Below, one piece after another: positions 26,026-34,157 of a stretch of 64,000 nucleotides of DNA (within the stretch, counting starts at the first letter, position 1; every line of letters begins with the position of its first letter). The stretch is taken from NCBI RefSeq assembly GCF_000816785.1, contig NZ_CP007766.1:62001-126000 (forward strand), given 5' to 3'. The notes below the pieces were generated by a model. The model had not been told where the DNA came from, ran no database searches, and was given only the letters and a program-made list of their open reading frames with translations. Origin of the DNA: Campylobacter peloridis LMG 23910 (GTDB taxonomy: Bacteria > Campylobacterota > Campylobacteria > Campylobacterales > Campylobacteraceae). Made by a program: the position numbers and the translations under genes.

Positions 26026-28494
26026 ATGATGAGATCTCTTTGGTCTGGGGTTTCAGGACTTCAGGCACATCAATACGCAATGGATGTTGAAGGTAATAAC
26101 ATAGCCAATGTTAATACATTTGGTTTTAAATACTCTCGTGCGGATTTTTCAACTCTTATGAGCCAAACTTCTAAAATCGCCACAGCTCCAGATGGTGATT
26201 TAGGTGGTAAAAACCCTATGCAAGTTGGCCTTGGTGCAGGTGTAAATTCTACTACAAGGATTCACTCTCAAGGTAATATCCAAACTACAGATAAAAATAC
26301 CGATATGGCGATTAACGGAGATGGATTTTTCATCGTATCAAATGATGGCGGAACTACGCAGTTTTTCACTCGTGCAGGGGACTTTAAAACAGACGCGGTA
26401 GGAAATTTCGTAGATAATAACGGCTACACTGTTCAAGGTTGGAACTATAACCAAGAAACAGGCCAAATAGACTCTTCTAAATCAGTAGAAGATATAGTTA
26501 TACCACCTGGTATGAGTATGCCTGCAAAACCTAGTTCTATAGTAAAACTCACAGCAAATCTTGATAGCGGAAATACTCTAGGTTCAAATGCTTCTGCTAA
26601 ACGCCCTATATATGCTTTGGATTCTCAACATGGTTTTAGAGCGGATACGGGAACAGCTATAGATGAAAACGACACAGGCCATACTGAGTTTTATACTACT
26701 TCAAAAACTGGCGCGCAAGTAACAGAAAAAGGCGTAGATATGGGAGTGGTATTTAACGCTAAAGGTGAGGGTTTAAACTTAAGAAGTGGGCAAGGAATTT
26801 GGGTAAGTTATGCAGATGCTAAGCACACTTCTAATGTAAAAATGCATGCTGATTTACCTCAAGATAGAGCTAAATGGACAGCAAACACTCAATATACTTA
26901 TTGGGGATTTAAAGATGGAGATACAACTCATGCTGCTAAATTAAATATTACCATTAATGGGGTAAATATACAAGCAGAAGGTGTAGGACAAGAAACTTTT
27001 ATAAACGCTATTAATGCTAAGACAGCCGAAACTGGAGTAGTAGCTTCAGTAGTTAATGGGCAAATAACCTTTACTAATGATAACAGCACAGGAACTACAG
27101 CAAAATCTAAAAATCTAGATATAACTATACATGCTGATACAACTGCAGGTGGACAAATTCAAACAAATGCAACCCCTCAAACAGGTGCATTAAATACTGT
27201 ATTGACAGTTCAAGGAACACCTCGTAGAGCTTGGCTTGGAACAGATGATCCTACGGGTGTAAATGGAACTGCAAAAACTACGGTTCAAGTTGTTACAGCT
27301 CATGAGTATATTTATAGTCCTAATAATGTAGACATAGGGCCAAACCCTAATCCAAATGCAGCTACACAAGCTGAAGCAAACATGCCTAGTGTTAATGGAC
27401 AAAGAACATTCCATACTACTGAAGATTTAAGAGAACTTATGCAAAGAGATGCTAGATGGGGTGTGGATTATGATGGAGATGGTACTTTAGAAAACTGGCA
27501 AAGTGCAGATGGTAGAACTGGATCTAAGCAAGATGCCAACGCTGCTGTAGAGGTAGTAGTAGAAAGCGATGGTAGATTTAAAATCACTAATCCAAAAACA
27601 ACAGAATCTAAAGATATGACTTTTAAGGTTACAGGTTATTCTAATGAAGCTAATAAAATTTCTACTAACGATAAATTCACCGCTATGTTTAGTGCCTTAG
27701 ATGGAAATTTCAATGCAGGAAATAATCAAAAATACTCTCAAGATATGTATCTATCAGCACATACTGCTAGTATAGAAATTTTTGATTCACTAGGAACTAG
27801 ACATGAGCTAACCGTGCAATTTACCAAACAAACCAAAACAGCAGATGGTGGGGCTGAATGGTCTATCATCATTTCAGTGCCTGAGCCTGCTGAGATAAAC
27901 TTTAGTGGCGATGGTGCACCAGGTAATATAGTAGTAGGAAGTTTAAGATTTGGCAATGATGGTTCGCTTCAAAGCTATACGCCAAATGTATTAAATTTCA
28001 CTGGAAATAACGGCTCAAAACCTGATCAAGTAGTAAAGCTTGACTTTGGAACAACTGGAGCTTTTGATGGTTTAACAAGCTATGATAAAGACTCAGCTAC
28101 TACTAAACAAGAAACAGATGGTTACACAGGGGGTAACTTAAAACCAGATGCATTAAGAACTGATGAAAATGGTTATATCTATGGAGAATTTACAAATGGT
28201 AAAACTCTAGCTTTGGCTAAGGTTGCTTTGGCTTCATTCCCTAATAATATGGGTCTTGAAGAAATAGGAAATAACCTTTTTAAAGCCACTGCAAACTCAG
28301 GAACAGCAACCATAGGCCATGCTGGTGAAGGTGGTAGAGGGGGCTTGAAGTCTTCTGCGATAGAAATGTCGAATGTGGATTTAAGTCGTGCTTTAACTGA
28401 GCTTATCGTAATACAAAGAGGTTATCAAGCTAACTCAAAAACGATTACCACAAGTGATCAGCTTTTAAATACTTTATTACAATTAAAACAATAA
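26026..28494 (+). CDS. flgE: Flagellar hook protein FlgE
   Basis: FlgE polymerises into the hook joining basal body and filament. I start it at ATG 26026, seven bases after AAAGGA and downstream of the sigma-54 promoter. The open frame extends to 25909 but that part is promoter and leader. The 822-residue protein has the rod/hook N-terminal motif SLWSGVSGLQAHQYAMDVEGNNIANVNTFG (in two parts, about 4-33) and the C-terminal SNVDLSRALTELIVIQRGYQ with SKTITTSDQLLNTL. The long central part is the variable surface domain typical of large Campylobacter hook proteins. It is monocistronic. Confidence 0.94.
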   Translation: MMRSLWSGVSGLQAHQYAMDVEGNNIANVNTFGFKYSRADFSTLMSQTSKIATAPDGDLGGKNPMQVGLGAGVNSTTRIHSQGNIQTTDKNTDMAINGDGFFIVSNDGGTTQFFTRAGDFKTDAVGNFVDNNGYTVQGWNYNQETGQIDSSKSVEDIVIPPGMSMPAKPSSIVKLTANLDSGNTLGSNASAKRPIYALDSQHGFRADTGTAIDENDTGHTEFYTTSKTGAQVTEKGVDMGVVFNAKGEGLNLRSGQGIWVSYADAKHTSNVKMHADLPQDRAKWTANTQYTYWGFKDGDTTHAAKLNITINGVNIQAEGVGQETFINAINAKTAETGVVASVVNGQITFTNDNSTGTTAKSKNLDITIHADTTAGGQIQTNATPQTGALNTVLTVQGTPRRAWLGTDDPTGVNGTAKTTVQVVTAHEYIYSPNNVDIGPNPNPNAATQAEANMPSVNGQRTFHTTEDLRELMQRDARWGVDYDGDGTLENWQSADGRTGSKQDANAAVEVVVESDGRFKITNPKTTESKDMTFKVTGYSNEANKISTNDKFTAMFSALDGNFNAGNNQKYSQDMYLSAHTASIEIFDSLGTRHELTVQFTKQTKTADGGAEWSIIISVPEPAEINFSGDGAPGNIVVGSLRFGNDGSLQSYTPNVLNFTGNNGSKPDQVVKLDFGTTGAFDGLTSYDKDSATTKQETDGYTGGNLKPDALRTDENGYIYGEFTNGKTLALAKVALASFPNNMGLEEIGNNLFKATANSGTATIGHAGEGGRGGLKSSAIEMSNVDLSRALTELIVIQRGYQANSKTITTSDQLLNTLLQLKQ

Positions 28495-28627
28495 TTCTAA
28501 CCCAAGGTTTTAAAACCTTGGGATCAAGCTTTACAAGGTTATCGAGGTAGCCTTGTAATACTTGATAGCCTTGAGCCTTCAATCTATTGCTAACTCACTT
28601 CTTTTTTGCCTAAGAAGTGGGTAGCAT
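28487..28627 (-). ncRNA. Candidate structured noncoding RNA with a sigma-28-like promoter
   Basis: The minus strand has TAAA (28661-28658), 17 bases, then CGATAT (28640-28635). Downstream there is no open frame (the first ATG meets a stop after five codons) but several hairpins. These are an 8-bp stem (28619-28612 with 28603-28596), a nested pair (28566-28561 with 28528-28523; 28556-28548 with 28541-28533) and a 22-base perfect palindrome at 28522-28501, which could end both this RNA and flgE. Between stems lies AGCAATA (28591-28585), the same motif as in the flgE leader. Expression is predicted, not known. Confidence 0.45.
28501..28522. terminator. 22-base perfect palindrome after flgE
   Basis: CCCAAGGTTT followed by TAAAACCTTGGG forms a perfect self-complementary stem six bases after the flgE stop. 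The plus side is followed by ATCAAGC with no T-run; the minus side is followed by TTAGAATTATTGTTTT. It is the best candidate for a flgE terminator, and perhaps for the opposing RNA. Confidence 0.55.
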
Positions 28628-28674
28628 GATTGTTATATCGACAAGGGAAAATAAAAATTTATAAACTTTGATTT

Positions 28675-29241
28675 TTAAAAATTTATCATTAATGGTTCTA
28701 ACCATTTGGTGATTTCAAATACTTCTAGCTTGTTGTTTTTAAATTCTAATAGCTTTTTATAATTTTGAGTATTATCAAAAATAATAATGTGATTACAAAA
28801 TTTAGCGATAGTATTAAAATTTTGTAAAGACTCATAGTATCTTTTTTCTATGAGTTCTTCTTTTATATCGTGCCCACCTTTAGCCACGCGAATTTTTACT
28901 CTTTGCTTTGCTGTGTTTGGAGAGTCTAATCCAATGTAATAAAGATTTATAGTGTAAGAATTTTTTTGTAATTTTTTAAATAAAGATAAAATGCTATTAC
29001 CACAAAGTGTGGTTTCTTGGTTAAAACCATAAGCTTTTTTGATATAGTTTTCACGCATTTTAATGGCTATCCTTGAAGCTCTAAATTGATCCTCTTGGTT
29101 TTTCCAGTCACCAAAACTACTTACGATTTCATCGATGTTGATTCTAAGTCCAAAGTCTTTGTTTTTTTCAAGTTCATTATAATATAAGGTAGTTTTTCCA
29201 GATCCTTCGGCTCCTGCAAAAATAGTAGCTATTTTTTTCAT
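28675..29241 (-). CDS. Zeta-toxin-like P-loop kinase, no antitoxin seen
   Basis: The 188-residue protein has a Walker A loop GAEGSGKTT (10-18). RINIDEIVSSFGDW supplies the conserved Asp after strand 2, and RVKIRVAKGGHDIKEELIEKRY (about 121-142) contains the Arg and Gly-Gly-His motif usual in zeta-toxin/UDP-sugar kinase-like proteins. Zeta toxins phosphorylate UDP-N-acetylglucosamine, but chromosomal relatives may be ordinary kinases. No epsilon-type antitoxin gene is adjacent. It sits alone between flgE and the right small RNA. RBS is weak (AAAGGC). Function is not assigned. Confidence 0.7.
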   Translation of the reverse strand: MKKIATIFAGAEGSGKTTLYYNELEKNKDFGLRINIDEIVSSFGDWKNQEDQFRASRIAIKMRENYIKKAYGFNQETTLCGNSILSLFKKLQKNSYTINLYYIGLDSPNTAKQRVKIRVAKGGHDIKEELIEKRYYESLQNFNTIAKFCNHIIIFDNTQNYKKLLEFKNNKLEVFEITKWLEPLMINF

Positions 29242-29310
29242 TATTAAAGCCTTTGTTGGTTGATGAGAAATTTTAACATAAATTGTTTATAAGTATTTTG
29301 AAAACAAATA

Positions 29311-29337
29311 TAAAGTTTTTTCAAAAAGGTGCGATAT
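29311..29337 (+). promoter_or_regulatory. Sigma-28 (FliA) promoter of the right small RNA
   Basis: TAAA (29311-29314), 17 bases, then CGATAT (29332-29337). It points toward the 3' end of the convergent exporter gene, where no protein gene in this direction exists for over 1.3 kb, so its product should be the small RNA. Confidence 0.75.
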
Positions 29338-29344
29338 AGCTAGT

Positions 29345-29405
29345 GAATCTTTTCAAAAATATTGCTTAATTAAGTGCGAGAAATCGCACTTAACTTTCTT
29401 TTTTT
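29345..29405 (+). ncRNA. Sigma-28-type small RNA, right copy (CjNC1/CjNC4-like)
   Basis: The predicted RNA of about 60 bases starts seven bases after CGATAT. It ends in hairpin TTAAGTGCGA-GAAA-TCGCACTTAA (29370-29393), then CTTTCTTTTTTT. Relative to the left copy the stem has two changed positions, each compensated on the other arm, so pairing is conserved. The unpaired 5' part carries the flgE-complementary sequence. The tail overlaps the last codons of the exporter gene on the minus strand. Confidence 0.78.
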
Positions 29406-30590
29406 AATCAAACTTAGATAACAAATAAGCGAAGCAAAAGAACAAAAACCTAAGATACTTCCTAACAATACAGGTGTATTAGCATTTAAAATGCTAACTA
29501 TAAACGCCATGATTCCAGCCATAGCAAACTGAGCTGCACCTAAAAGTGCTGAAGCACTTCCTGCGTTTTGTTTTGATCTTGCCATTGCTAAAGCTGTAGT
29601 ATTTGGTAGAATAAATCCTAAATTTGCGATTATAAGCAACAAAGGTATTTCAAAAGCCCAAAATCCTAAATCTAAACTAGCTCCAATAATAAGCACAAAT
29701 GTTAAAAGACTAATGCTTATGAAAGCTTTAGGAAGTATATAATAAGGCGAAAATTTTAGCACTAATTTAGCGTTGATATTAGCTGAGATTACAAAAGATA
29801 AAGCATGAATTCCAAAAAGAGCTGCATATTGTTGTTCGCTAAGGTTAAAAACACGAGTAAAAATAAAAGAAGAACCTGTTAAATACGCGAAAAATCCAGC
29901 AAAAACTAACACTCCGCATAGTAAATACACCTTAAAGCGACGATCTTTTAATACTTTTTTATAGCTTTTTAAAATTTCTTTATGGTTAAATTTTTTTCCT
30001 TCTGTGTTGTGATGAGTTTCTTTTAAAACAAAAATAACGAGTAAAAATAAAATAAAGCCTAAAATAAAAAGCGTTACAAAAATACTACGCCAAGAAAAAA
30101 ATTCCAGTAAAATTCCTCCAAAACTTGGAGATAACATAGGAGCTAAAGAGGTAAAAACCATCATCAAAGCATAAATTCCCGCAGCTTCTTTAAGCTCAAA
30201 AACATCATTTACAATAGCCCTTGCTACGACTACACCCACGCAACCTCCCAAAGCTTCAAAAAAACGCAAAGCTATAAAAGCATGAATGGAATCAACTAAA
30301 ACACAAGCTATGCTTGAAGAAATAAAAATAAAAAGTCCTATATATAGAGGTTTTTTTCTTCCAAATACATCACTTAAAGGCCCATAAAAAAGTTGCCCTA
30401 AGGAAAATGCTATAAAAAAACTTGCTAAAGAAAGTTGAGTGTAGAAAGTATTAGTTTGAAAGCTTTTTTGCACTTCGTTTAATGCGGGTAAATACATATC
30501 AGTTGAAAGTGGTGCTATGGCTGATAAAAATGCTAAAATAATGATGAGTTTTAGTTTTTCAAAGCCTTTAATTTGCGTATATTTTTGCAT
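29370..30590 (-). CDS. Bcr/CflA-type multidrug MFS exporter
   Basis: This 406-residue facilitator has 12 membrane segments. The Bcr/CflA signature ALSTDMYLPAL-like sequence (IAPLSTDMYLPALNEVQKSF) lies at about 26-45, and LFYGPLSDVFGRKKPLYIGL (motif A) at about 64-83. RFFEALGGCVGVVVARAIV follows. I start at ATG 30590 (AGGA six bases upstream), not the upstream in-frame start at 30617. Its final codons and stop lie inside the hairpin of the opposing small RNA, so its last residues (KLSAISRT) are set by that element. Confidence 0.85.
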   Translation of the reverse strand: MQKYTQIKGFEKLKLIIILAFLSAIAPLSTDMYLPALNEVQKSFQTNTFYTQLSLASFFIAFSLGQLFYGPLSDVFGRKKPLYIGLFIFISSSIACVLVDSIHAFIALRFFEALGGCVGVVVARAIVNDVFELKEAAGIYALMMVFTSLAPMLSPSFGGILLEFFSWRSIFVTLFILGFILFLLVIFVLKETHHNTEGKKFNHKEILKSYKKVLKDRRFKVYLLCGVLVFAGFFAYLTGSSFIFTRVFNLSEQQYAALFGIHALSFVISANINAKLVLKFSPYYILPKAFISISLLTFVLIIGASLDLGFWAFEIPLLLIIANLGFILPNTTALAMARSKQNAGSASALLGAAQFAMAGIMAFIVSILNANTPVLLGSILGFCSFASLICYLSLIKKRKLSAISRT

Positions 30591-30708
30591 AAAAAATCCT
30601 AAAATATTTTTTAGCATTGTATAGTAAAAAGTCTAAAATAAACAATAATTTACATTTTTTAAAGGCAAATAAGATAAAATTAAACTAAAAAATAATCAAG
30701 GAAAAGTT

Positions 30709-30984
30709 ATGAATATGCCTTTTAGTGATGATGAGTTGGTTGAACCTGTAAAAGCAAGTTTAGCAAAGACTATGCATATTTTAGAAAACGATGGTGGCGG
30801 GCTTGATTTTTTGGGTATTAAAAATGGTGTAGTTTATGTTAAATTAACAGGAGCTTGTCATGGCTGTCCTTCAAGTGGAACGACTTTAAAATATGGCTTA
30901 GAAAAACAGCTTAAAATAGACATACATCCAGATATTACCATAGTAAATTTAGTAGGCGGGGAAAGCGAATTTGCAAAATTATAA
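30709..30984 (+). CDS. NifU C-terminal-domain (Nfu) iron-sulfur scaffold protein
   Basis: A 91-residue Nfu-type protein that carries or delivers iron-sulfur clusters. It has the domain features LVEPVKASLAKTMHILENDGG (helix and start of sheet) and the cluster motif CHGCPSSGTTLKYGLE (Cys-x-x-Cys, about 46-49). It is the first gene of a long co-oriented run to 40,149. AAGGAAAA precedes ATG. Confidence 0.9.
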   Translation: MNMPFSDDELVEPVKASLAKTMHILENDGGGLDFLGIKNGVVYVKLTGACHGCPSSGTTLKYGLEKQLKIDIHPDITIVNLVGGESEFAKL

Positions 30985-31495
30985 AAAAATAGCCATAGAA
31001 TGTTTTTATAACAAAGATTATAAAAGTGCTAAAATGTATTTTTCGCTTGCTTATCAAAAACGCAAAAATAAAAGATTGCTAACCTTTATAAGCATTTGTG
31101 ATTTGGCTTTGAAAAGCCCTGATGAAGCTTTTATTTTTTTTGAATTTTTCTTGCAAAATTATAAAAATTCAAAAGTAGATACAGATATAGAAAAACTTAT
31201 AAATTTAAGTCAAAGCGTGCAATTTGAGGAAGAAGATGAAGAATTTGAAGGCTTGAGCTATCAGGATTTTTTACTTAGCGAAAAGGAAGTAGGGTTTAAA
31301 CAAGCTTTAGAAAATGTTATAATTTCTAATAAACTTGTTATAAGTGATAAAGAAGATTTTGTTGATTTTTTAGAAAAACTTTTAGAGCACGGATATAAAG
31401 ATATGCTAGTTTCTTATATGGAAGATGTTTGGTCGCATTTTTATTCTAATTATAGATTTATAAAGCTTAGTGAAAAACTTAAGGATTTATTGTGA
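30971..31495 (+). CDS. Conserved hypothetical protein, helical repeat type
   Basis: A 174-residue cytoplasmic protein with no signal or membrane segment. Its N-terminal half ([20 protein letters not shown]) looks like TPR helices; the C-terminal half is acidic. It starts with TTG at 30971, overlapping nfu by 14 bases with a GGGGAAAG site. A gene in the same place (nfu-this-murE) exists in C. jejuni. Function unknown; the overlap with murE (GTGA) suggests coupled expression. Confidence 0.75.
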   Translation: MQNYKKIAIECFYNKDYKSAKMYFSLAYQKRKNKRLLTFISICDLALKSPDEAFIFFEFFLQNYKNSKVDTDIEKLINLSQSVQFEEEDEEFEGLSYQDFLLSEKEVGFKQALENVIISNKLVISDKEDFVDFLEKLLEHGYKDMLVSYMEDVWSHFYSNYRFIKLSEKLKDLL

Positions 31496-32775
31496 TTGTA
31501 AAACTTGAGCAAAATTTCATTTGTGATAATTCTAACGAGTGCGAACAAGGTTGCTTTTTTTTAAAAACTACACAAAATGAAAAATTTGCAAAACAAGCTT
31601 TGGAGAAAAAAGCAAAGATTATTGATGTAGTAGAATGTAAAAAAATTTTAGGTATTGATGAAAATATTAAAATCATAGGCATAACAGGAACCAATGGCAA
31701 GACAACAACAGCTGGTGCGATTTATTCTATTTTACTTGATTTGGGTTATAAATGTGCTTTGATGGGAACAAGGGGTAGTTTTATAAACGATAAAAACATT
31801 GCTCCAAAAGGTTTAACCACTGCTGTTATTTTACAAACTTTGGAATTTTTAGCTTTAGCAAGTAAAGAAAAATGCGATTTTTTAATAATGGAAGTAAGTT
31901 CGCATGCTTTGGTGCAAAATCGCATTGAAGGACTTTCTTTTGTAGCTAAAATTTTTACTAATTTAACCCAAGATCATTTAGATTTTCATGGCAGTTTTGA
32001 AAACTATAAGCAAGCAAAAGAAAGTTTTTTTACTGATGAGGGAATGAAATTTATCAATAAAGACGCAAGTGCTATTAAATTTAATGTAAAAGGTGCTTTT
32101 ACTTATGGGGTGGAAAACCCAAGTTATTACCATATAAAAGCTTATGCTTTGAAAAACGGCATTGAAGCAGTGGTAAATTTTGGTAAGGAAAATTTTGTGA
32201 TAGAGTCTTCTTTAGTGGGGCTTTTTAATCTTTATAATCTTTTAGCAGCAAGTGCTTGTGTAAATGAACTTGTAAAGCCAAATTTAAAGGATTTAGAAAA
32301 GGCTATAAGTAATTTTGGTGGTATAGAAGGTAGAATGCAAATGGTTGCAAAAGATGTGATAATAGATTTTGCACATACACCCGATGGTATGGAAAAAGTG
32401 CTTGAAGCTTTGAAATATCGCGATTTGATTGTAGTTTTTGGAGCAGGGGGCGATAGAGATAAAACTAAGCGTCCATTAATGGCTAAAATTGCCAAACACT
32501 ATGCTAAAAAACTTATCATCACAAGTGATAATCCACGCTCAGAAGAACCTATGGATATCATTAATGATATTTTAAGTGGCATAGAAAAAGATGAGAGTGT
32601 TTTTATAGAATGCGATAGAAAAGAGGCTATTAAAATGGCTTTAAGATTAAAAACAAAAGATGAATTTGTCGTAATTTTAGGAAAAGGTGATGAGACTTAT
32701 CAGGAGATTAAGGGTGTAAAATATCCTTTTAATGATAAAGAAGTAGTATTAAAGATATTAAAAGAAGGAAAGTAG
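31492..32775 (+). CDS. murE: UDP-N-acetylmuramoyl-tripeptide synthetase (meso-diaminopimelate adding)
   Basis: MurE adds the third residue to the peptidoglycan stem. The 427-residue enzyme has the ATP loop [17 protein letters not shown] (about 63-79) and [25 protein letters not shown] and the specificity motif DNPRSEEP (about 345-352) indicate meso-diaminopimelate rather than lysine. The N-terminal domain is short, as usual in Campylobacter. GTG start at 31492 overlaps the previous stop. Confidence 0.94.
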   Translation: MIVKLEQNFICDNSNECEQGCFFLKTTQNEKFAKQALEKKAKIIDVVECKKILGIDENIKIIGITGTNGKTTTAGAIYSILLDLGYKCALMGTRGSFINDKNIAPKGLTTAVILQTLEFLALASKEKCDFLIMEVSSHALVQNRIEGLSFVAKIFTNLTQDHLDFHGSFENYKQAKESFFTDEGMKFINKDASAIKFNVKGAFTYGVENPSYYHIKAYALKNGIEAVVNFGKENFVIESSLVGLFNLYNLLAASACVNELVKPNLKDLEKAISNFGGIEGRMQMVAKDVIIDFAHTPDGMEKVLEALKYRDLIVVFGAGGDRDKTKRPLMAKIAKHYAKKLIITSDNPRSEEPMDIINDILSGIEKDESVFIECDRKEAIKMALRLKTKDEFVVILGKGDETYQEIKGVKYPFNDKEVVLKILKEGK

Positions 32776-33081
32776 ATGTTTGAAAATATGGATTTTTCTA
32801 AAATGGGTGAGCTTTTAACTAAAGCTCAAGAAAAAGCAAACGAACTTGAACAAGAAGCTTTAAAAAAAGAATTTAGTGCTAAAAGCGGTGGTGGCTTGGT
32901 TAAGGTAAGTGCTAATGGAAAAGGTGAAATTATAGATATAAATATAGATGATTCTTTACTTGAAGATAAAGAATCTATGCAAATTTTATTGATTTCTGCG
33001 ATTAATGATGTTCAAAAAATGGTAGAACAAAATAAAAAATCTATGGCGAGTAATTTATTTAATGGGATGGGAATAATATGA
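32776..33081 (+). CDS. YbaB/EbfC-family nucleoid-associated protein
   Basis: A 101-residue small DNA-binding protein of the YbaB/EbfC family. It has an N-terminal helix rich in Glu, Lys and Gln (GELLTKAQEKANELEQEALK). The conserved VKVSANGKGEIIDINIDDSL sheet and DVQKMVEQNKKSMAS helix follow. These proteins form dimers and bind DNA with low specificity. It follows murE directly and overlaps the next gene by four bases. Confidence 0.88.
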   Translation: MFENMDFSKMGELLTKAQEKANELEQEALKKEFSAKSGGGLVKVSANGKGEIIDINIDDSLLEDKESMQILLISAINDVQKMVEQNKKSMASNLFNGMGII

Positions 33082-34157
33082 GAATTTTACTTTGTATTTT
33101 AGGTATGGTTTGTATGCTTTTTGCTGTTCCAAGACCTACTTTTAATGATTTTTTAGGTTGCTATGAAAAAAACAAAGCTAGTATGCTTATTTATGAAGGT
33201 TTGCCAGCTTTTGCTTTAAATGAAAATACTTTAGCGGTAGTAAAAACTAAAAATGCTAAATTAAATAGCTATACTAAATATGATCCATTTTTAAATTTAT
33301 ATTTAGTGAGAACAGATTTTAGCTTGATACCTGCACCTATGGGTGATGAAGAACAATTAACGCGTAATAGCTGGGTGGGAATTTTAGATGATAACCAAAG
33401 CTATATAGGCCATTTAAAGTATTTTGGACAAACTTTAACAGAACGCGATCAGCTTGATTTTAATACAAAAATCGGAGAGTTAAATTCTCCATGCTGTAAT
33501 ATGCTAGGAATTACTTTAGAAAATGGTAAATTAATAGGCAATCGTTATTTAAAGCATTTTATGAAATATCCTGATGTTTATTGGGGTGATATAGGAGTTG
33601 ATTTTGAATCGCGTGATGGCAAAATTTATGTAAAAAATGTGCGAAAAAATGGACAATTTTTATTAAATGATGAGGTAGTAAGTGTTGATGGGGAAAATTA
33701 CGATGATATACGCAAGCTAAATGAAAAAATTTTATTTAGTGATCGCGGAGCAACTTTGTATTTTAATGTTTTAAGAGATAATACGGATTTAAACATTTCT
33801 ACTGCAGTTTTTGATAAAGATTTAGGAATTTATGCAAAACCAAAAAAAGTAGTTCCAGTAAAACCAAGTTCATTTTATAGCAATTTAGGCTTGCGTGTTG
33901 ATACTAAGATGAATGTGATTGAAGTAAGCCCAAATTCAAAAGCACAAATGGCGGGTTTTTTAAAGGGTGATAAAATTTTAAGAGTAAATAACCAAGTGAT
34001 TAATAACTTTAATCAATTGCAAAGTATTTTAAATCAAGCCAATTCTTTTGATGTTTTGGTTTCAAGAAAAGCCACTAGCATACCATCAGCTCAAAATAAT
34101 GATCTTGAGCAAATAAATCGAGGTTATTTTGACTTTTTCATAAGGCTTGTGAAGTGA
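33078..34157 (+). CDS. Periplasmic PDZ-domain protein
   Basis: The 359-residue precursor has a short Sec signal (MRILLCILGMVCMLFAVP). A unique domain follows (about 20-260), with YDKE-rich and Cys-containing segments. A C-terminal PDZ domain (about 268-340) shows SNLGLRVDTKMNVIEVSPNS and GFLKGDKILRVNNQVINNFN. No protease domain is visible, so it is likely an adaptor or binding protein. C. jejuni has a homologue at the same position. The start overlaps ybaB and the end overlaps ispA. Confidence 0.82.
   Translation: MRILLCILGMVCMLFAVPRPTFNDFLGCYEKNKASMLIYEGLPAFALNENTLAVVKTKNAKLNSYTKYDPFLNLYLVRTDFSLIPAPMGDEEQLTRNSWVGILDDNQSYIGHLKYFGQTLTERDQLDFNTKIGELNSPCCNMLGITLENGKLIGNRYLKHFMKYPDVYWGDIGVDFESRDGKIYVKNVRKNGQFLLNDEVVSVDGENYDDIRKLNEKILFSDRGATLYFNVLRDNTDLNISTAVFDKDLGIYAKPKKVVPVKPSSFYSNLGLRVDTKMNVIEVSPNSKAQMAGFLKGDKILRVNNQVINNFNQLQSILNQANSFDVLVSRKATSIPSAQNNDLEQINRGYFDFFIRLVK

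Noticed and set aside
25716-29369. Segment between the 44-bp inverted repeats as a transposon or insertion sequence
   Set aside because: There is no transposase or target-site duplication, the genes are a flagellar core gene and a kinase, and the repeats themselves are explained by paralogous small RNA genes.
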